Source of the DNA: UBA5486 sp036744795
Lineage (GTDB): Bacteria > Bacillota > UBA4882 > UBA10575
Direction of reading: 5' to 3'
DNA length: 19,330 nt
Assembly (NCBI GenBank): GCA_036744795.1
Contig: DAIOHK010000042.1
Coordinates: forward strand, 1 to 19,330
The first letter of the stretch is position 1; every line of letters starts with the position of its first letter. Below are positions 1-9,183 of this stretch, one piece after another. The position numbers and the translations under genes were made by a program. Below the pieces are notes generated by a model. That model was not told the DNA's origin and searched no databases. It saw nothing but the letters and a program-made list of their open reading frames with translations.

Positions 1-55
1 TGACGTGAGTCATCTATTTTTTTAGATCTGGGCAATTAATTATACAATGAACCTA

Positions 56-982
56 TTATCCCTTATTTGACCATCTTTCTCGAGAATAATCAATAGCATA
101 CTGGAAATCGGGTGGAATCGGGGCTGAAAACTCTATGTACTGACCAGTTCGTGGATGGATAAACCCCAATTTGGCCGCATGAAGTGCCTGACCCTCCAGT
201 TTAAAAGGTGCTGTTCTTTTTCCATAAACCTGATCTCCAACAATCGGGTGTTTAAGATAGTACATGTGCACACGAATTTGATGAGTCCTTCCGGTTCCCA
301 ATTTCGCTTCCATAAGCGAGTAAGGTCCTAGTTTTTCTAAAACCCGGTAATAAGTAATTGCCGGCCTACCATTAGCAACAACTTTCATCTTTTTTCTATT
401 AAGCGGATCCCGGCCAATTGGCAGATTTATCATCCCTTGTGACACCGAAAAACTACCATGTACTAAAGCAAGGTAGATCCGGACCATTGTCCGGTTTTTT
501 AATTGTTCAGCCAAAGCCAAATGGGAACGATCGTTTTTAGCCACAACCAAAGCACCAGAAGTATCTTTATCTAAGCGGTGGACGATCCCCGGACGGATTA
601 AACCACCAATTCCCGAAAGATCGGTGCAATGTGCCAGCAAAGCATTAACTAATGTTCCTGTTAAATTTCCATAAGCCGGATGAACAACTAAGCCCCGTGG
701 TTTATTAAGAACAATTAGATCACTATCTTCATAAATTATATCCAAAGGAAGATCCTCAGCCTCAATCTCTAAAGGCTTGGCCTCCTCAATCTCTATTTCA
801 ATGTAATCTCCAATTTTTACAATATAGCTAGGTTTAATCTGATTCGAATTAACACTTATTTTTCCCCTTTTAATCAACTTTTGTGCAAAAGAACGGGAAG
901 GCAACCCTCCAACCTGATTTAGAAAGGTATCAATCCGCAAACCCGCATCTTTTGATTCAACTGTGAATTGTTGAAGAAGCAT
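56..982 (-). CDS. rluD: RluA-family 23S rRNA pseudouridine synthase
   Basis: This 308-residue protein should convert specific uridines in RNA, most likely 23S rRNA, to pseudouridine in the cytoplasm. An S4-like RNA-binding domain occupies about residues 14-65 (GLRIDTFL, then the LIKRGKISVN strand-loop). The catalytic RluA domain follows, with the signature HRLDKDTSGALVVAK at 135-149; D138 is the predicted nucleophile. A late GTGRTHQIRVH motif is also typical. Length matches the RluD/YlyB group. The ATG overlaps the 3' end of lgt by 26 bases, which suggests translational coupling; a modest AGAGG sits close upstream. In Bacillus subtilis the homologous gene lies beside lspA and pyrR, so the neighbourhood agrees. 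The family is certain, but the exact target uridines cannot be read from sequence, so the symbol is by best analogy. Confidence 0.93.
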   Translation of the reverse strand: MLLQQFTVESKDAGLRIDTFLNQVGGLPSRSFAQKLIKRGKISVNSNQIKPSYIVKIGDYIEIEIEEAKPLEIEAEDLPLDIIYEDSDLIVLNKPRGLVVHPAYGNLTGTLVNALLAHCTDLSGIGGLIRPGIVHRLDKDTSGALVVAKNDRSHLALAEQLKNRTMVRIYLALVHGSFSVSQGMINLPIGRDPLNRKKMKVVANGRPAITYYRVLEKLGPYSLMEAKLGTGRTHQIRVHMYYLKHPIVGDQVYGKRTAPFKLEGQALHAAKLGFIHPRTGQYIEFSAPIPPDFQYAIDYSRERWSNKG

Positions 983-1751
983 TAACCTCTTTCTCGACTT
1001 TCTTTTGGTTTTTAAACTTATATGCTATATATAGAAAAACAGCTATCATTATAATGAAACAGAAAAATTGGGTTGTCCGTAACCAACCGAATGCCATAAT
1101 CTGACTTTCCCGGAAAATTTCTACGATTATTCTAATGGCTGAATATAAACCTACGTAAAGCCAGAAAATAAACCCTGGAAAATATACTTTCCCCTGTTTT
1201 TCGGCACGTCTGTTTATCATTCCAAGAATGACAAAGATTATTAGGTTCCCTAACATTTCGTAGATCTGTGTCGGATGCCTGAGTAAATGATCAGAAGAAC
1301 AACGTAAGGCCCAAGGAAGGTCTGTTGGAACTCCATAACAACAACCACTTAACAAACATCCTGTACGGCCTATAATATGTCCCAGAGGAATGTATTGGGC
1401 AATAATATCTGCCAATTTCCACGTAGATATCTTCTTCTTTTTTGTATAATATACACCTAATAAAATTCCGCCAAACACTCCGCCAAAAAAAGAGCCTGAA
1501 GAACCGGAAAAGATCTCCTTTGGTTCCTTAAGAAATAAATCAAACTCAACAATTATCTGGAATAATTTGGCAAAGGCAAGACCACCAATAATTACATAAA
1601 TAGCAAAATCGATTATCTGGTCAAAAGTTGCAAGTTTTCGCTTTTCTACAGCCCGTCCAACCCAAATGATTCCCAAAAGTAAGGTAAGAGCAACCATAAA
1701 GCCATAAGAGTAAATATTAATTTTCCCCAGAGAAAAGAGAATAGGATACAT
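957..1751 (-). CDS. lgt: Prolipoprotein diacylglyceryl transferase Lgt
   Basis: Lgt moves the diacylglyceryl group of phosphatidylglycerol onto the lipobox cysteine of prolipoproteins, the first step of lipoprotein maturation at the membrane. The 264-residue protein has several hydrophobic segments. It shows the family motifs: YSYGFMVAL near residues 14-22, the GRTGCLLSGCCYG signature at 128-140 (the Cys-rich form seen in Bacillota), and HPTQIYE at 159-165, followed by more transmembrane segments. The C-terminus is a basic, Lys-rich cytoplasmic tail. The ATG has GGAGG seven bases upstream. It begins 21 bases after lspA, whose product acts on the Lgt product, and its 3' end overlaps the start of the pseudouridine synthase gene. 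Identification is secure. Confidence 0.96.
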   Translation of the reverse strand: MYPILFSLGKINIYSYGFMVALTLLLGIIWVGRAVEKRKLATFDQIIDFAIYVIIGGLAFAKLFQIIVEFDLFLKEPKEIFSGSSGSFFGGVFGGILLGVYYTKKKKISTWKLADIIAQYIPLGHIIGRTGCLLSGCCYGVPTDLPWALRCSSDHLLRHPTQIYEMLGNLIIFVILGMINRRAEKQGKVYFPGFIFWLYVGLYSAIRIIVEIFRESQIMAFGWLRTTQFFCFIIMIAVFLYIAYKFKNQKKVEKEVNASSTIHS

Positions 1752-1772
1752 TGAAAAGCCTCCTTTTATTCT

Positions 1773-2219
1773 TTAATTTTCCGCCAAATAAAGATAAAGA
1801 AAGAGAATAAGTACACCTACTACAATTGCCGAATCCGCCAGATTAAAAATGGGAAAATTTTTTAATGGCCAAAAATCCAAATCAATAAAATCAATTACTT
1901 TCCCCATTCGTATCCGATCAATAAGATTTCCTGCCGCCCCTCCTAAACTTAAAGAAAAACCAAGACGAAAAAGAAAAGGGCTTTCCAAAATCTTTTCTCT
2001 AAAAATAAAAACAACCACAAAAAGGCATAAAGTGAATAAGATTAAAAAAACTGTCCGGTGGGGAAAGAGCCCAAAAGCAGCTCCAGGATTACAAATATAA
2101 GTAAGTGACAAAAGTCTTGGGATTATAGTAATACTCTGATTTAATGCTAAATATTTTTGAATCACAAATTTACTAATCTGATCTAGGCCAACCAGCAATA
2201 AAATCAAAGAATAAAACAA
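1773..2219 (-). CDS. lspA: Lipoprotein signal peptidase LspA (signal peptidase II)
   Basis: LspA is an integral-membrane aspartic protease that removes the signal peptide of diacylglyceryl-modified prolipoproteins. Four hydrophobic segments are visible. The motifs are LDQISK near the N-terminus, NPGAAFGLF in the first third, AGNLIDRI with catalytic Asp about 101, and FNLADSAI with catalytic Asp about 129. From the chosen TTG the product is 148 residues, normal for the family. This start is preferred over an in-frame GTG at 2234 because a GGAGG at 2228-2232 lies eight bases before the TTG, while the GTG has no good ribosome site; the N-terminus FYSLILLLVGLDQ also matches the usual family start. 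The gene lies between polC and lgt and is probably cotranscribed with both. Confidence 0.95.
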   Translation of the reverse strand: MFYSLILLLVGLDQISKFVIQKYLALNQSITIIPRLLSLTYICNPGAAFGLFPHRTVFLILFTLCLFVVVFIFREKILESPFLFRLGFSLSLGGAAGNLIDRIRMGKVIDFIDLDFWPLKNFPIFNLADSAIVVGVLILFLYLYLAEN

Positions 2220-2227
2220 AACTAAAT

Positions 2228-2232
2228 CCTCC
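2228..2232 (-). promoter_or_regulatory. Shine-Dalgarno that decides the lspA start
   Basis: A GGAGG on the minus strand is eight bases upstream of a TTG codon at 2219-2217. It lies inside the coding frame if the upstream GTG at 2234 is used, which argues that the TTG is the true start. Confidence 0.7.
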
Positions 2233-2297
2233 ACCTTCTGTTTCTATCTTCCACTAACTAATCTAAATAGCAACTAATTAGTAGGCCAAAAGAACCT

Positions 2298-5200
2298 TTA
2301 AAAGAGTGTAAGCTGATTAGTAGCGGGTAACCCCACAAGGCAACCATGTCCTTCAAGAACTTCAATAACAGCTGAAGAAAGACGTGCCCTACTTTTTAAA
2401 TCCTCTATGGAACAAAACTCCCCTTCTTCTCTTGCCAAAACTAGTGAGCGGGCGGCATTCTCACCTAAACCCTGAAGAGAAACCAGAGGCATCCGGAGCC
2501 CATCAGGAGTAATAGTAAAGCGGGTAGCATCAGACTGATAAAGATCTACAGGTAGAAATTGAATCTTTCTGAGCATTGCCTCAAGGACTACCTCTAGAAC
2601 AGTACTGAGTGTTTTTTCTTTAGCCGTTGCTTCATTCCCCTTGGCTCTAATCTCTGACATATACTTACGAATAAAGTTTTCTCCTTTAATTATTAGATTG
2701 GCATCCAAATCATTAGCACGTACTGTAAAAAAAGCAGCATAAAAAGCCTCCGGATAATGAACTTTAAAATAGGCAATTCTAAAGCCCATCATTACATAAG
2801 CCGCAGCATGAGCCTTAGGAAAAAGGTATTTAATCTTTAGACATGAGTTAATATACCATTGGGGAACTTGATACTCCTTTAAGAGTTTTACATCCTCGTC
2901 TGCTAAACCCCGGCCTTTACGTACCTTCTCCATAATGGTAAAAGCTGGTTTCGAAGGAACTCCCCGGAAAATTAGATCATTCATAATTTTATCACGTGTA
3001 GAAATTACCTCTAACAGAGTAGCCTGTTTGTTCTTGATTAATTCCTGAGCATTTCCCAACCAAACATCGGTTCCGTGGGAGAGCCCAGAAATATAAACTA
3101 ATTCAGAAAAAGTCATGGGTTTAGTATCCTCTAACATCTGCCGAGCAAATCCCGTCCCAAACTCCGGGATACCCAATGTTCCTAAGTCAAAGCCAAGTTC
3201 CTCGGGAGTAATTCCCAATGGTTCGACTGATGAAAATATTTTCATCGTCTCTGGATCATCTAAAGGAATTGTTTGTGGATCCACCCCCGTTAAACTATGG
3301 AGCATCTTAATCACGGTAGGATCTTCATGACCTAAAATATCTAATTTAACTAACCGGCCTTCCAAGGCTCGATAATCAAAATGAGTAGTAACCCATTCTG
3401 CATCTCGATCATTGGCTGGATACTGAATAGGCGTAAAATTGTAGATCTCCTGATCTTTAGGAATGACAATCATCCCTCCTGGATGTTGTCCGGTAGAACG
3501 GCGAACTCCGGTACACCCCTGTACTAACCGGTTAATCTCTGCTTGCCGGGGTTTTATTCCTTTTTCTTCAAGATACCCATGGACAAAGCCAAACGCAGTC
3601 TTTTCTGCCAATCCGGTAATTGTCCCCGCTCGGAAAACATAACCTTTCCCTAGCAACTCTTCAGTGTAACGATGAACTACTGGTTGATAATCTCCAGAAA
3701 AGTTTAGATCAATATCTGGTTCTTTATCACCCTCAAATCCCATAAAAGTAGCAAAGGGAATATCCTGCCCATCCTTATTCAAAGGTGAACCGCACTCCGG
3801 ACATTTTTTATCCGGTAGATCGAAACCTGAACCAATAGCCCCTGTTTCTTTAAACTCAGAATAAAAACATTGCGAACACCGATAGTGAGCAGGTAAAGGA
3901 TTAACCTCCGTAATCCCACACATAGTAGCTACTAAGGAAGAACCTACTGAACCCCGGGAACCGACTAGATAACCATCATCCAGAGATTTTTTCACCAACT
4001 TATGAGCGATTAAATAAAGAACCGCGTAACCATGGCCCAAAATATTTTTTAATTCCAATTCCAGACGATTAGCTACTATTGATGGTAAGGGGCTTCCATA
4101 TAACTCCTCTGCACGCTGGTAAGACATCCCCTTAATCTCTTCCTCGGCTCCGGAAATTTGGGGAGGACAAAATTCATCAGGAATTGGTTTAATCTCACCA
4201 ATCTCTGCGGTAATTTTGTTCGGATTATCTACCACCACCTGATAAGCAAGCTGCTCTCCAAGATATGTGAATTCCTGTAACATCTCTGTTGTTGTCCGCA
4301 GGAATAAGGGAGGCTGTAGCTCCGCGTCCTCATATCCTTGACCAGCTAATAAGATCCGGCGAAAAATCTCATCCTCTGGCCGGAGAAAATGTACATCACC
4401 AGTAGCAACTACTGGTTTGCCTAATTCCTCTCCTAACCTACAGATTTCGCTATTAATCACCATTAATTCTTCTTTCGTAAGCCGTTCCTCACGGATTAAA
4501 AATTCATTATTTAATAAAGGCTGGATCTCAAGAAAATCATAATAATCAGCAATCATCCGGATTTTCTCTTCATTAACGCCATTAATAAAAGCAGAAAATA
4601 GTTCCCCGGCTTCACAGGCAGAACCAAGAATTAAGCCCTGACGATGCTTAGTCAAAAGTGAACGGGGGATCCGCGGATGCCGGTGAAAATATTGGGTATG
4701 GGATGCCGAAACCAGTTGATAAAGGTTTTTTAATCCCATTCTATCCTTAACTAAGAGTATGATATGGTAAGTTTGTAAGTTTTCCGGGTGTAATTCCGGG
4801 ACCAAAGAATTAAGATCATCCCAAGAGTCTAAAGAACGTTCTTTGCACAAATCCAAAGCTTTTTCTAATATCCTCCATGCTGTTAAAGCATCATCCCCGG
4901 CCCGGTGATGTTGTTGCTGGATTATACCTAACTCTTTGGCTACTACATCCAAACGATGGCTTTTAAACTGAGGCCACAAAGCTCGGCTTAAAGATAAGGT
5001 ATCCACAACCGGAGCTTTAAAATCAACACCCAAATATTTTTTATATTTTTCCTGCAAGAACCCTAAATCAAACCGGGCATTATGAGCAACTAAAACTGCT
5101 CCACTAGTAAAATCTTTAAACTCCTTCAAGACTTCAACAGGCTGAGGTGCATCATTCACCATTTCATCTGTAATCCCAGTCAATTCCTTAATTTTGTATG

Positions 5201-6551
5201 GTATCGGACGATTGGGCTGTACAAACTTTTCAAAAACTTCGATCACTTTCCCATTTACTACTTTAACGGCGCCAATTTCTAAAAGTTCCTCACGGCGAGC
5301 ATTTAAACCCGTAGTCTCAATATCTAGAACCACAATTGGTAAATCGCTAAAAAAACAGTGCGGAGGAGCTTCAATAATTGGCTCTTGATCATTGACTAAA
5401 TAACCTTCCATCCCATATATAATTTTGATTCCATATTTAGCACCAAGACGGGCTGCTTCAGGGAATGCCTGTACTACGCCATGGTCAGTAATAGCTATAG
5501 CCTTGTGTCCCCACCTGGCAGCCATTTTTACCGCTTCTTCCGGAACAACCAAACCATCCATAGCAGACATCTTGGTGTGAAGATGTAATTCAATCCGTTT
5601 TTCTTCCGCCTCATCCACTACTTCCGGTTTAGAAGTAATCTGAATACTTCGGGCAAATAATACTATCTCACGGGCATATTCATCATACTGCAGATTGCCT
5701 TTAACCCGTAACCACATTCCTTTTTCTACTGAAGTTGAAGGATCCTGTTTAGCGGTGGCAAAAGCCTTAACTGAAATAGAATCTTCAAAATCAGTTATAT
5801 CAAAGAGAAGTAAATTCCGGCCCGACCGAAGGGAACGGACCTCTGCCTTTATTACCTCACCTTCAATTACTACCCCTTTTTCCTCTTCTTTCAAATCAGT
5901 AATTCTACATGGTTCTTCGCGGATCCTAGATCCTAAAAGCAGATCATCAACTTTTGTACTAGTTTTAACCGGAGCAGATTCTTCTTTATATATTAATTCC
6001 TCCGGAAAATCCGGTTCAGGTAATTCTATTTTTTCTTCAATCACTTCATAACGAATTTTAAGACTCTTTCCGATCTTATCTTGGAAATAATTAAGTAACT
6101 GTTTTTCTCTATGTCTAAGGTAATCCAATGCCAAAGGACTGTTAAGGTTTATAACTAAAGTGTTATTCCCCTCAACATGCAAAGGGGAAGAAGATAACCA
6201 AGCATAAACCCCGGGTAACTTCTCTTTAATATCATCCACTATTACCTTTAAATACTTTTTCTGCTCTACAGCTTTTAAATTAATAACCTTATTTTTTACC
6301 AACTTAACCTTACATTTTGCTTTTAGAATTTGAGAAAAATTATTCTCAAGCTCTGTTATTATCTGTTGAGCAATTTCACCCGGAGTTTTGAGCCAAACAA
6401 TTACCATATTAGTCTGACAATTAATGGCAACTCTTTCAATTGTAATTTCTTCCATAACTTTGTTATCCGGAAATAAAAGGGAGAACTTTTCAGTCCCCCT
6501 TATTTCCTTTAGATTCTTCAATTCGGGTTCTAAAAGATATTGTTTAGTCAT
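2298..6551 (-). CDS. polC: DNA polymerase III alpha subunit, PolC type
   Basis: PolC is the Gram-positive replicative DNA polymerase with built-in 3'-5' proofreading. From the ATG at 6551 it has 1417 residues, close to the roughly 1437 of B. subtilis PolC. In order it shows an N-terminal domain; an OB fold at about 215-305; the PHP domain beginning at HLHT (323-326), interrupted by a DEDD exonuclease (DIETTG at 410-415, later HRAGDD near 549-554) and then resuming; a Cys4 zinc site in the polymerase (CSQC at 892-895, CPEC at 917-920); the catalytic PDIDLNFSG with Asp 946 and 948; and the C-terminal duplex-binding region. An in-frame TTG four codons upstream is possible, but GGAGG lies five bases before the ATG and overlaps that TTG. 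Nothing appears truncated. Confidence 0.98.
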   Translation of the reverse strand: MTKQYLLEPELKNLKEIRGTEKFSLLFPDNKVMEEITIERVAINCQTNMVIVWLKTPGEIAQQIITELENNFSQILKAKCKVKLVKNKVINLKAVEQKKYLKVIVDDIKEKLPGVYAWLSSSPLHVEGNNTLVINLNSPLALDYLRHREKQLLNYFQDKIGKSLKIRYEVIEEKIELPEPDFPEELIYKEESAPVKTSTKVDDLLLGSRIREEPCRITDLKEEEKGVVIEGEVIKAEVRSLRSGRNLLLFDITDFEDSISVKAFATAKQDPSTSVEKGMWLRVKGNLQYDEYAREIVLFARSIQITSKPEVVDEAEEKRIELHLHTKMSAMDGLVVPEEAVKMAARWGHKAIAITDHGVVQAFPEAARLGAKYGIKIIYGMEGYLVNDQEPIIEAPPHCFFSDLPIVVLDIETTGLNARREELLEIGAVKVVNGKVIEVFEKFVQPNRPIPYKIKELTGITDEMVNDAPQPVEVLKEFKDFTSGAVLVAHNARFDLGFLQEKYKKYLGVDFKAPVVDTLSLSRALWPQFKSHRLDVVAKELGIIQQQHHRAGDDALTAWRILEKALDLCKERSLDSWDDLNSLVPELHPENLQTYHIILLVKDRMGLKNLYQLVSASHTQYFHRHPRIPRSLLTKHRQGLILGSACEAGELFSAFINGVNEEKIRMIADYYDFLEIQPLLNNEFLIREERLTKEELMVINSEICRLGEELGKPVVATGDVHFLRPEDEIFRRILLAGQGYEDAELQPPLFLRTTTEMLQEFTYLGEQLAYQVVVDNPNKITAEIGEIKPIPDEFCPPQISGAEEEIKGMSYQRAEELYGSPLPSIVANRLELELKNILGHGYAVLYLIAHKLVKKSLDDGYLVGSRGSVGSSLVATMCGITEVNPLPAHYRCSQCFYSEFKETGAIGSGFDLPDKKCPECGSPLNKDGQDIPFATFMGFEGDKEPDIDLNFSGDYQPVVHRYTEELLGKGYVFRAGTITGLAEKTAFGFVHGYLEEKGIKPRQAEINRLVQGCTGVRRSTGQHPGGMIVIPKDQEIYNFTPIQYPANDRDAEWVTTHFDYRALEGRLVKLDILGHEDPTVIKMLHSLTGVDPQTIPLDDPETMKIFSSVEPLGITPEELGFDLGTLGIPEFGTGFARQMLEDTKPMTFSELVYISGLSHGTDVWLGNAQELIKNKQATLLEVISTRDKIMNDLIFRGVPSKPAFTIMEKVRKGRGLADEDVKLLKEYQVPQWYINSCLKIKYLFPKAHAAAYVMMGFRIAYFKVHYPEAFYAAFFTVRANDLDANLIIKGENFIRKYMSEIRAKGNEATAKEKTLSTVLEVVLEAMLRKIQFLPVDLYQSDATRFTITPDGLRMPLVSLQGLGENAARSLVLAREEGEFCSIEDLKSRARLSSAVIEVLEGHGCLVGLPATNQLTLF

Positions 6552-6635
6552 TATAACCTCCAATTGTAACCCTCTTTTAAAGCTAAGTAATCTCTCACGC
6601 TGGCTACCGCCCGCACATATGAAATGATGAAGCTT

Positions 6636-7280
6636 TTATGAAGAAGGTGGAAGTTTAAATGTAAATGCTTTTATAATCTCCCAATACATCTGTAAACGAG
6701 CAATAAAGCCAAGTATAAAACCGTTTTTCTCTTCTTTCATTACTTGATTCATATTTGGCATCTCAACCCAAGTTATTTTAGATCGATTTGCATGGGCAAA
6801 TCTAGTGAGCACAACCTCAATACCATATTTGGTTCGTTCTAAATTTCTAATCGACTCTAATAATTCCCTTTTTACTGCCCGCTGCCCATTGAGAAATGGA
6901 GTAATCCGCTGTGATAAATTTGTATAGATCCGGCCTGAAGTAAAAAATCCAATTGTCATATCTGAATTATCCTTAATAATTGGGTCAATTAAATCCTTAA
7001 TATGTTGCGGAGTAAGCCCGATTAAATCGGCATCCAACAAGAGAATAATCTCAGCTGTGGTCGCTTCTACACCCGCCATAACAGCACCTGCCTTACCTCT
7101 ATTACAAGGTAAGCAAATTACTTCTGCTCCCATTTCTTGAGCAACTTCTGCAGTGCGATCAGTTGAACCATCACTTACTACTATTACCCGAGATAACTCC
7201 TTACACTTCATGACTGTTTCCAGGACGTAAGAGATATTTTTCTCTTCATTATAGGCAGGAATAACCGCTGTTATCTGCAT
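6636..7280 (-). CDS. Family 2 glycosyltransferase, cytosolic
   Basis: This is a GT-A fold glycosyltransferase of family 2, 214 residues from the ATG at 7280. It carries the nucleotide-sugar binding start AVIPAYNEE (5-13), VVSDGSTDRT (34-43), and the metal-binding LLLDADL with Asp 83 and 85. A later NGQRAVKRELL segment is reminiscent of polyprenyl-phosphate glycosyltransferases and glucosyl-3-phosphoglycerate synthase-like proteins. No convincing transmembrane segment is seen, although the last 35 residues are moderately hydrophobic. An in-frame TTG six codons upstream is less likely, because AAGGTGG at 7289-7295 lies eight bases before the ATG. The gene sits 27 bases after proS and 84 bases before polC, an uncommon insertion in this conserved gene string. 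Donor and acceptor are unknown; a lipid-linked or phosphoglycerate acceptor is a guess. Confidence 0.88.
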   Translation of the reverse strand: MQITAVIPAYNEEKNISYVLETVMKCKELSRVIVVSDGSTDRTAEVAQEMGAEVICLPCNRGKAGAVMAGVEATTAEIILLLDADLIGLTPQHIKDLIDPIIKDNSDMTIGFFTSGRIYTNLSQRITPFLNGQRAVKRELLESIRNLERTKYGIEVVLTRFAHANRSKITWVEMPNMNQVMKEEKNGFILGFIARLQMYWEIIKAFTFKLPPSS

Positions 7281-7307
7281 ATCATCAACCACCTTCAAAA
7301 CAATAAT

Positions 7308-9020
7308 TTAGACCTCTGGTGTAGATCTTTTAATATAAGCTAAAACGTTGGAGGTAATTTCTGATAGCGACCAATGTAAATCTTCATTAGTCATCCTCAG
7401 CCTGACCTCAACTTCACCTTTAGCCAAGCTTTTGGCGCCAATGGTTATCCGAATGGGGAGCCCAATCAAATCAGCATCCTTAAACTTCACTCCCGCTCTT
7501 TCATTCCGATCATCTAGAAGAACTTCCACTCCGGCTGCAGAAAGTTCTTTATATATATTCTCAGCCTGAGGCAATTGGTCAGTACTAATCGGAAGGATTA
7601 TCACCTGAAAAGGTGCAATCGGAATCGGCCATTTGATCCCATCCTGATCATTGTTTTGTTCAATTGCTGCAGCCAAAATCCGGCTAATTCCGATACCATA
7701 ACAACCCATAATCAAAGGCTTGTCTTTACCATCTTCATCATGGAAAGTAGCTTGAAGTGCAGTACTATACTTTGTTCCCAATTTAAAAATATGACCTACC
7801 TCCACTCCTCTGGTTTCTGCCAAAGGATGGTGGCAATGCGGACATTCATCACCAGCTTTTGCTAATCTTAAATCAAAGAAATCATCCACTGAAAAATCCC
7901 TTTCAAGATTAGCGTTGCATATATGATAATCCCTTATATTTGCTCCACAGACCGCATTGACCATAGTTTTTATCCGAAGGTCTGCCCAGACTTTGACTCC
8001 TTTTTCTTTTAGTCCTTGCGGGCCAACATAACCAACTGGTAAGCCTAGTTTTTCAGCAATCTCTTCAGGAGGTGCTAACCGATATGGTTTATTTATCAAA
8101 TTACCCAGCTTAATATCGTTTACTTCATCATCACCACGAATCAAAACAGCAATAATCTCCTCCTCAACCTGGTAAAAAAGGGTTTTAATTAATTTCGTTG
8201 GAGAAAGAGATAGAAAAGCTGTAACCTCAGGTACAGTAGCCTGTCCTGGAGTATGGACTTTCTCAACTGGTAAGGGAGATTCCTTATCTTCGGAGGAAAG
8301 TAACGCAGCTGAAGCTTTCTCATTATTCGCAGCATAAGAACACTCTTCGCAATATAAAATAACTGCTTCACCAGAATCTGCCAATACCATAAACTCGTGG
8401 CTCACATCGCCCCCGATCGCTCCTGAATCGGCCTCTACTGCCCTAAATCTCAATCCACACCGAGTAAATATTCGATTGTAAGCCTCAAACATTGCCTGAT
8501 AACTATTGCTTAATCCTTCATGATCACGATCAAACGAATATAAATCTTTCATAATAAACTCCCGGGCCCTCATTACTCCAAACCGGGGTCTAATCTCATC
8601 TCGATATTTATTCTGAATCTGGTAAAGCCTTAGCGGAAGGTCTCGATAGGAACGTACTTCATTTTTTACCAGAGAAGTGATCATCTCTTCATGGGTAGGG
8701 CCGAGGCAAAAGTCCCGGTTATGCCGATCTTTAAGTCTAAACATTTCCTCCCCATAGACATCCCATCTTCCAGTTTCTTTCCATATTTCTGCTGGTTGCA
8801 CCATTGGCAAAAGGACTTGAGTACCTCCTGCCCGCTCCATTTCTTCCTCTACAATACGGATAATCTTTTTAAGTACACGATAGGCTAAAGGTAAAAAACT
8901 ATAAATACCTGCAGATGATTTTCTGATCATACCTGCTCTAAGCATTAATTTATGGCTGGCAATTTCTGCTTCTGCCGGTACTTCGCGCAGTGTGGGGATA
9001 AAATACTGAGAGTATTTCAT
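7308..9020 (-). CDS. proS: Prolyl-tRNA synthetase, bacterial type with editing domain
   Basis: ProS charges tRNA-Pro with proline. The 570-residue protein matches the bacterial class II form (B. subtilis about 564). Motif 1 lies around 55-80. Motif 2 is RPRFGVMRAREFIMKDLYSF at about 144-163. The bacterial editing (INS) domain follows at about 224-405, with the LSPTKLIKTLFY and RGDDEVNDIK segments that normally clear mischarged alanine. Motif 3 is GCYGIGISRILAA near 440, and an anticodon-binding domain ends the protein. The ATG has GGAGG seven bases upstream. It begins 163 bases after ispG, a gap in which I found no clear terminator and no T-box. The position between ispG and polC is typical of Bacillota; the intervening glycosyltransferase is not. 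Confidence 0.98.
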   Translation of the reverse strand: MKYSQYFIPTLREVPAEAEIASHKLMLRAGMIRKSSAGIYSFLPLAYRVLKKIIRIVEEEMERAGGTQVLLPMVQPAEIWKETGRWDVYGEEMFRLKDRHNRDFCLGPTHEEMITSLVKNEVRSYRDLPLRLYQIQNKYRDEIRPRFGVMRAREFIMKDLYSFDRDHEGLSNSYQAMFEAYNRIFTRCGLRFRAVEADSGAIGGDVSHEFMVLADSGEAVILYCEECSYAANNEKASAALLSSEDKESPLPVEKVHTPGQATVPEVTAFLSLSPTKLIKTLFYQVEEEIIAVLIRGDDEVNDIKLGNLINKPYRLAPPEEIAEKLGLPVGYVGPQGLKEKGVKVWADLRIKTMVNAVCGANIRDYHICNANLERDFSVDDFFDLRLAKAGDECPHCHHPLAETRGVEVGHIFKLGTKYSTALQATFHDEDGKDKPLIMGCYGIGISRILAAAIEQNNDQDGIKWPIPIAPFQVIILPISTDQLPQAENIYKELSAAGVEVLLDDRNERAGVKFKDADLIGLPIRITIGAKSLAKGEVEVRLRMTNEDLHWSLSEITSNVLAYIKRSTPEV

Positions 9021-9183
9021 GACAAAGCCTCCATTTCAAAAATAAATAACGTAAAGCCACTTTCCCAACTATTATTCGCATACATTAAAGCCAATACCTT
9101 CTCTAATATGAAGGAAGGCTATCAATATTTTATGGTTTAATTTTAATTAGATATCTTATGCAAGTCCTTAATATAAATGAGCA

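Noticed and set aside
1..55. TATAAT at 39-44 (minus strand) and a TGAC/GTCA partial palindrome at 1-12 after the last gene
   Set aside because: No -35 is found at usual spacing and the region is cut by the window edge, so neither a promoter nor an operator can be supported. A pyrR leader would be plausible by gene order but no such motif is seen.
2273..2282. ACTAATTAGT palindrome between polC and lspA
   Set aside because: Ten AT-rich bases with no loop or U-tract; short enough to be chance.
9021..9183. Possible T-box leader of proS, with a faint T-box-like AAAGTGGCTTTACG near the start
   Set aside because: No terminator/antiterminator pair or specifier stem could be traced in the 163-base gap, and the match to the T-box consensus is poor.
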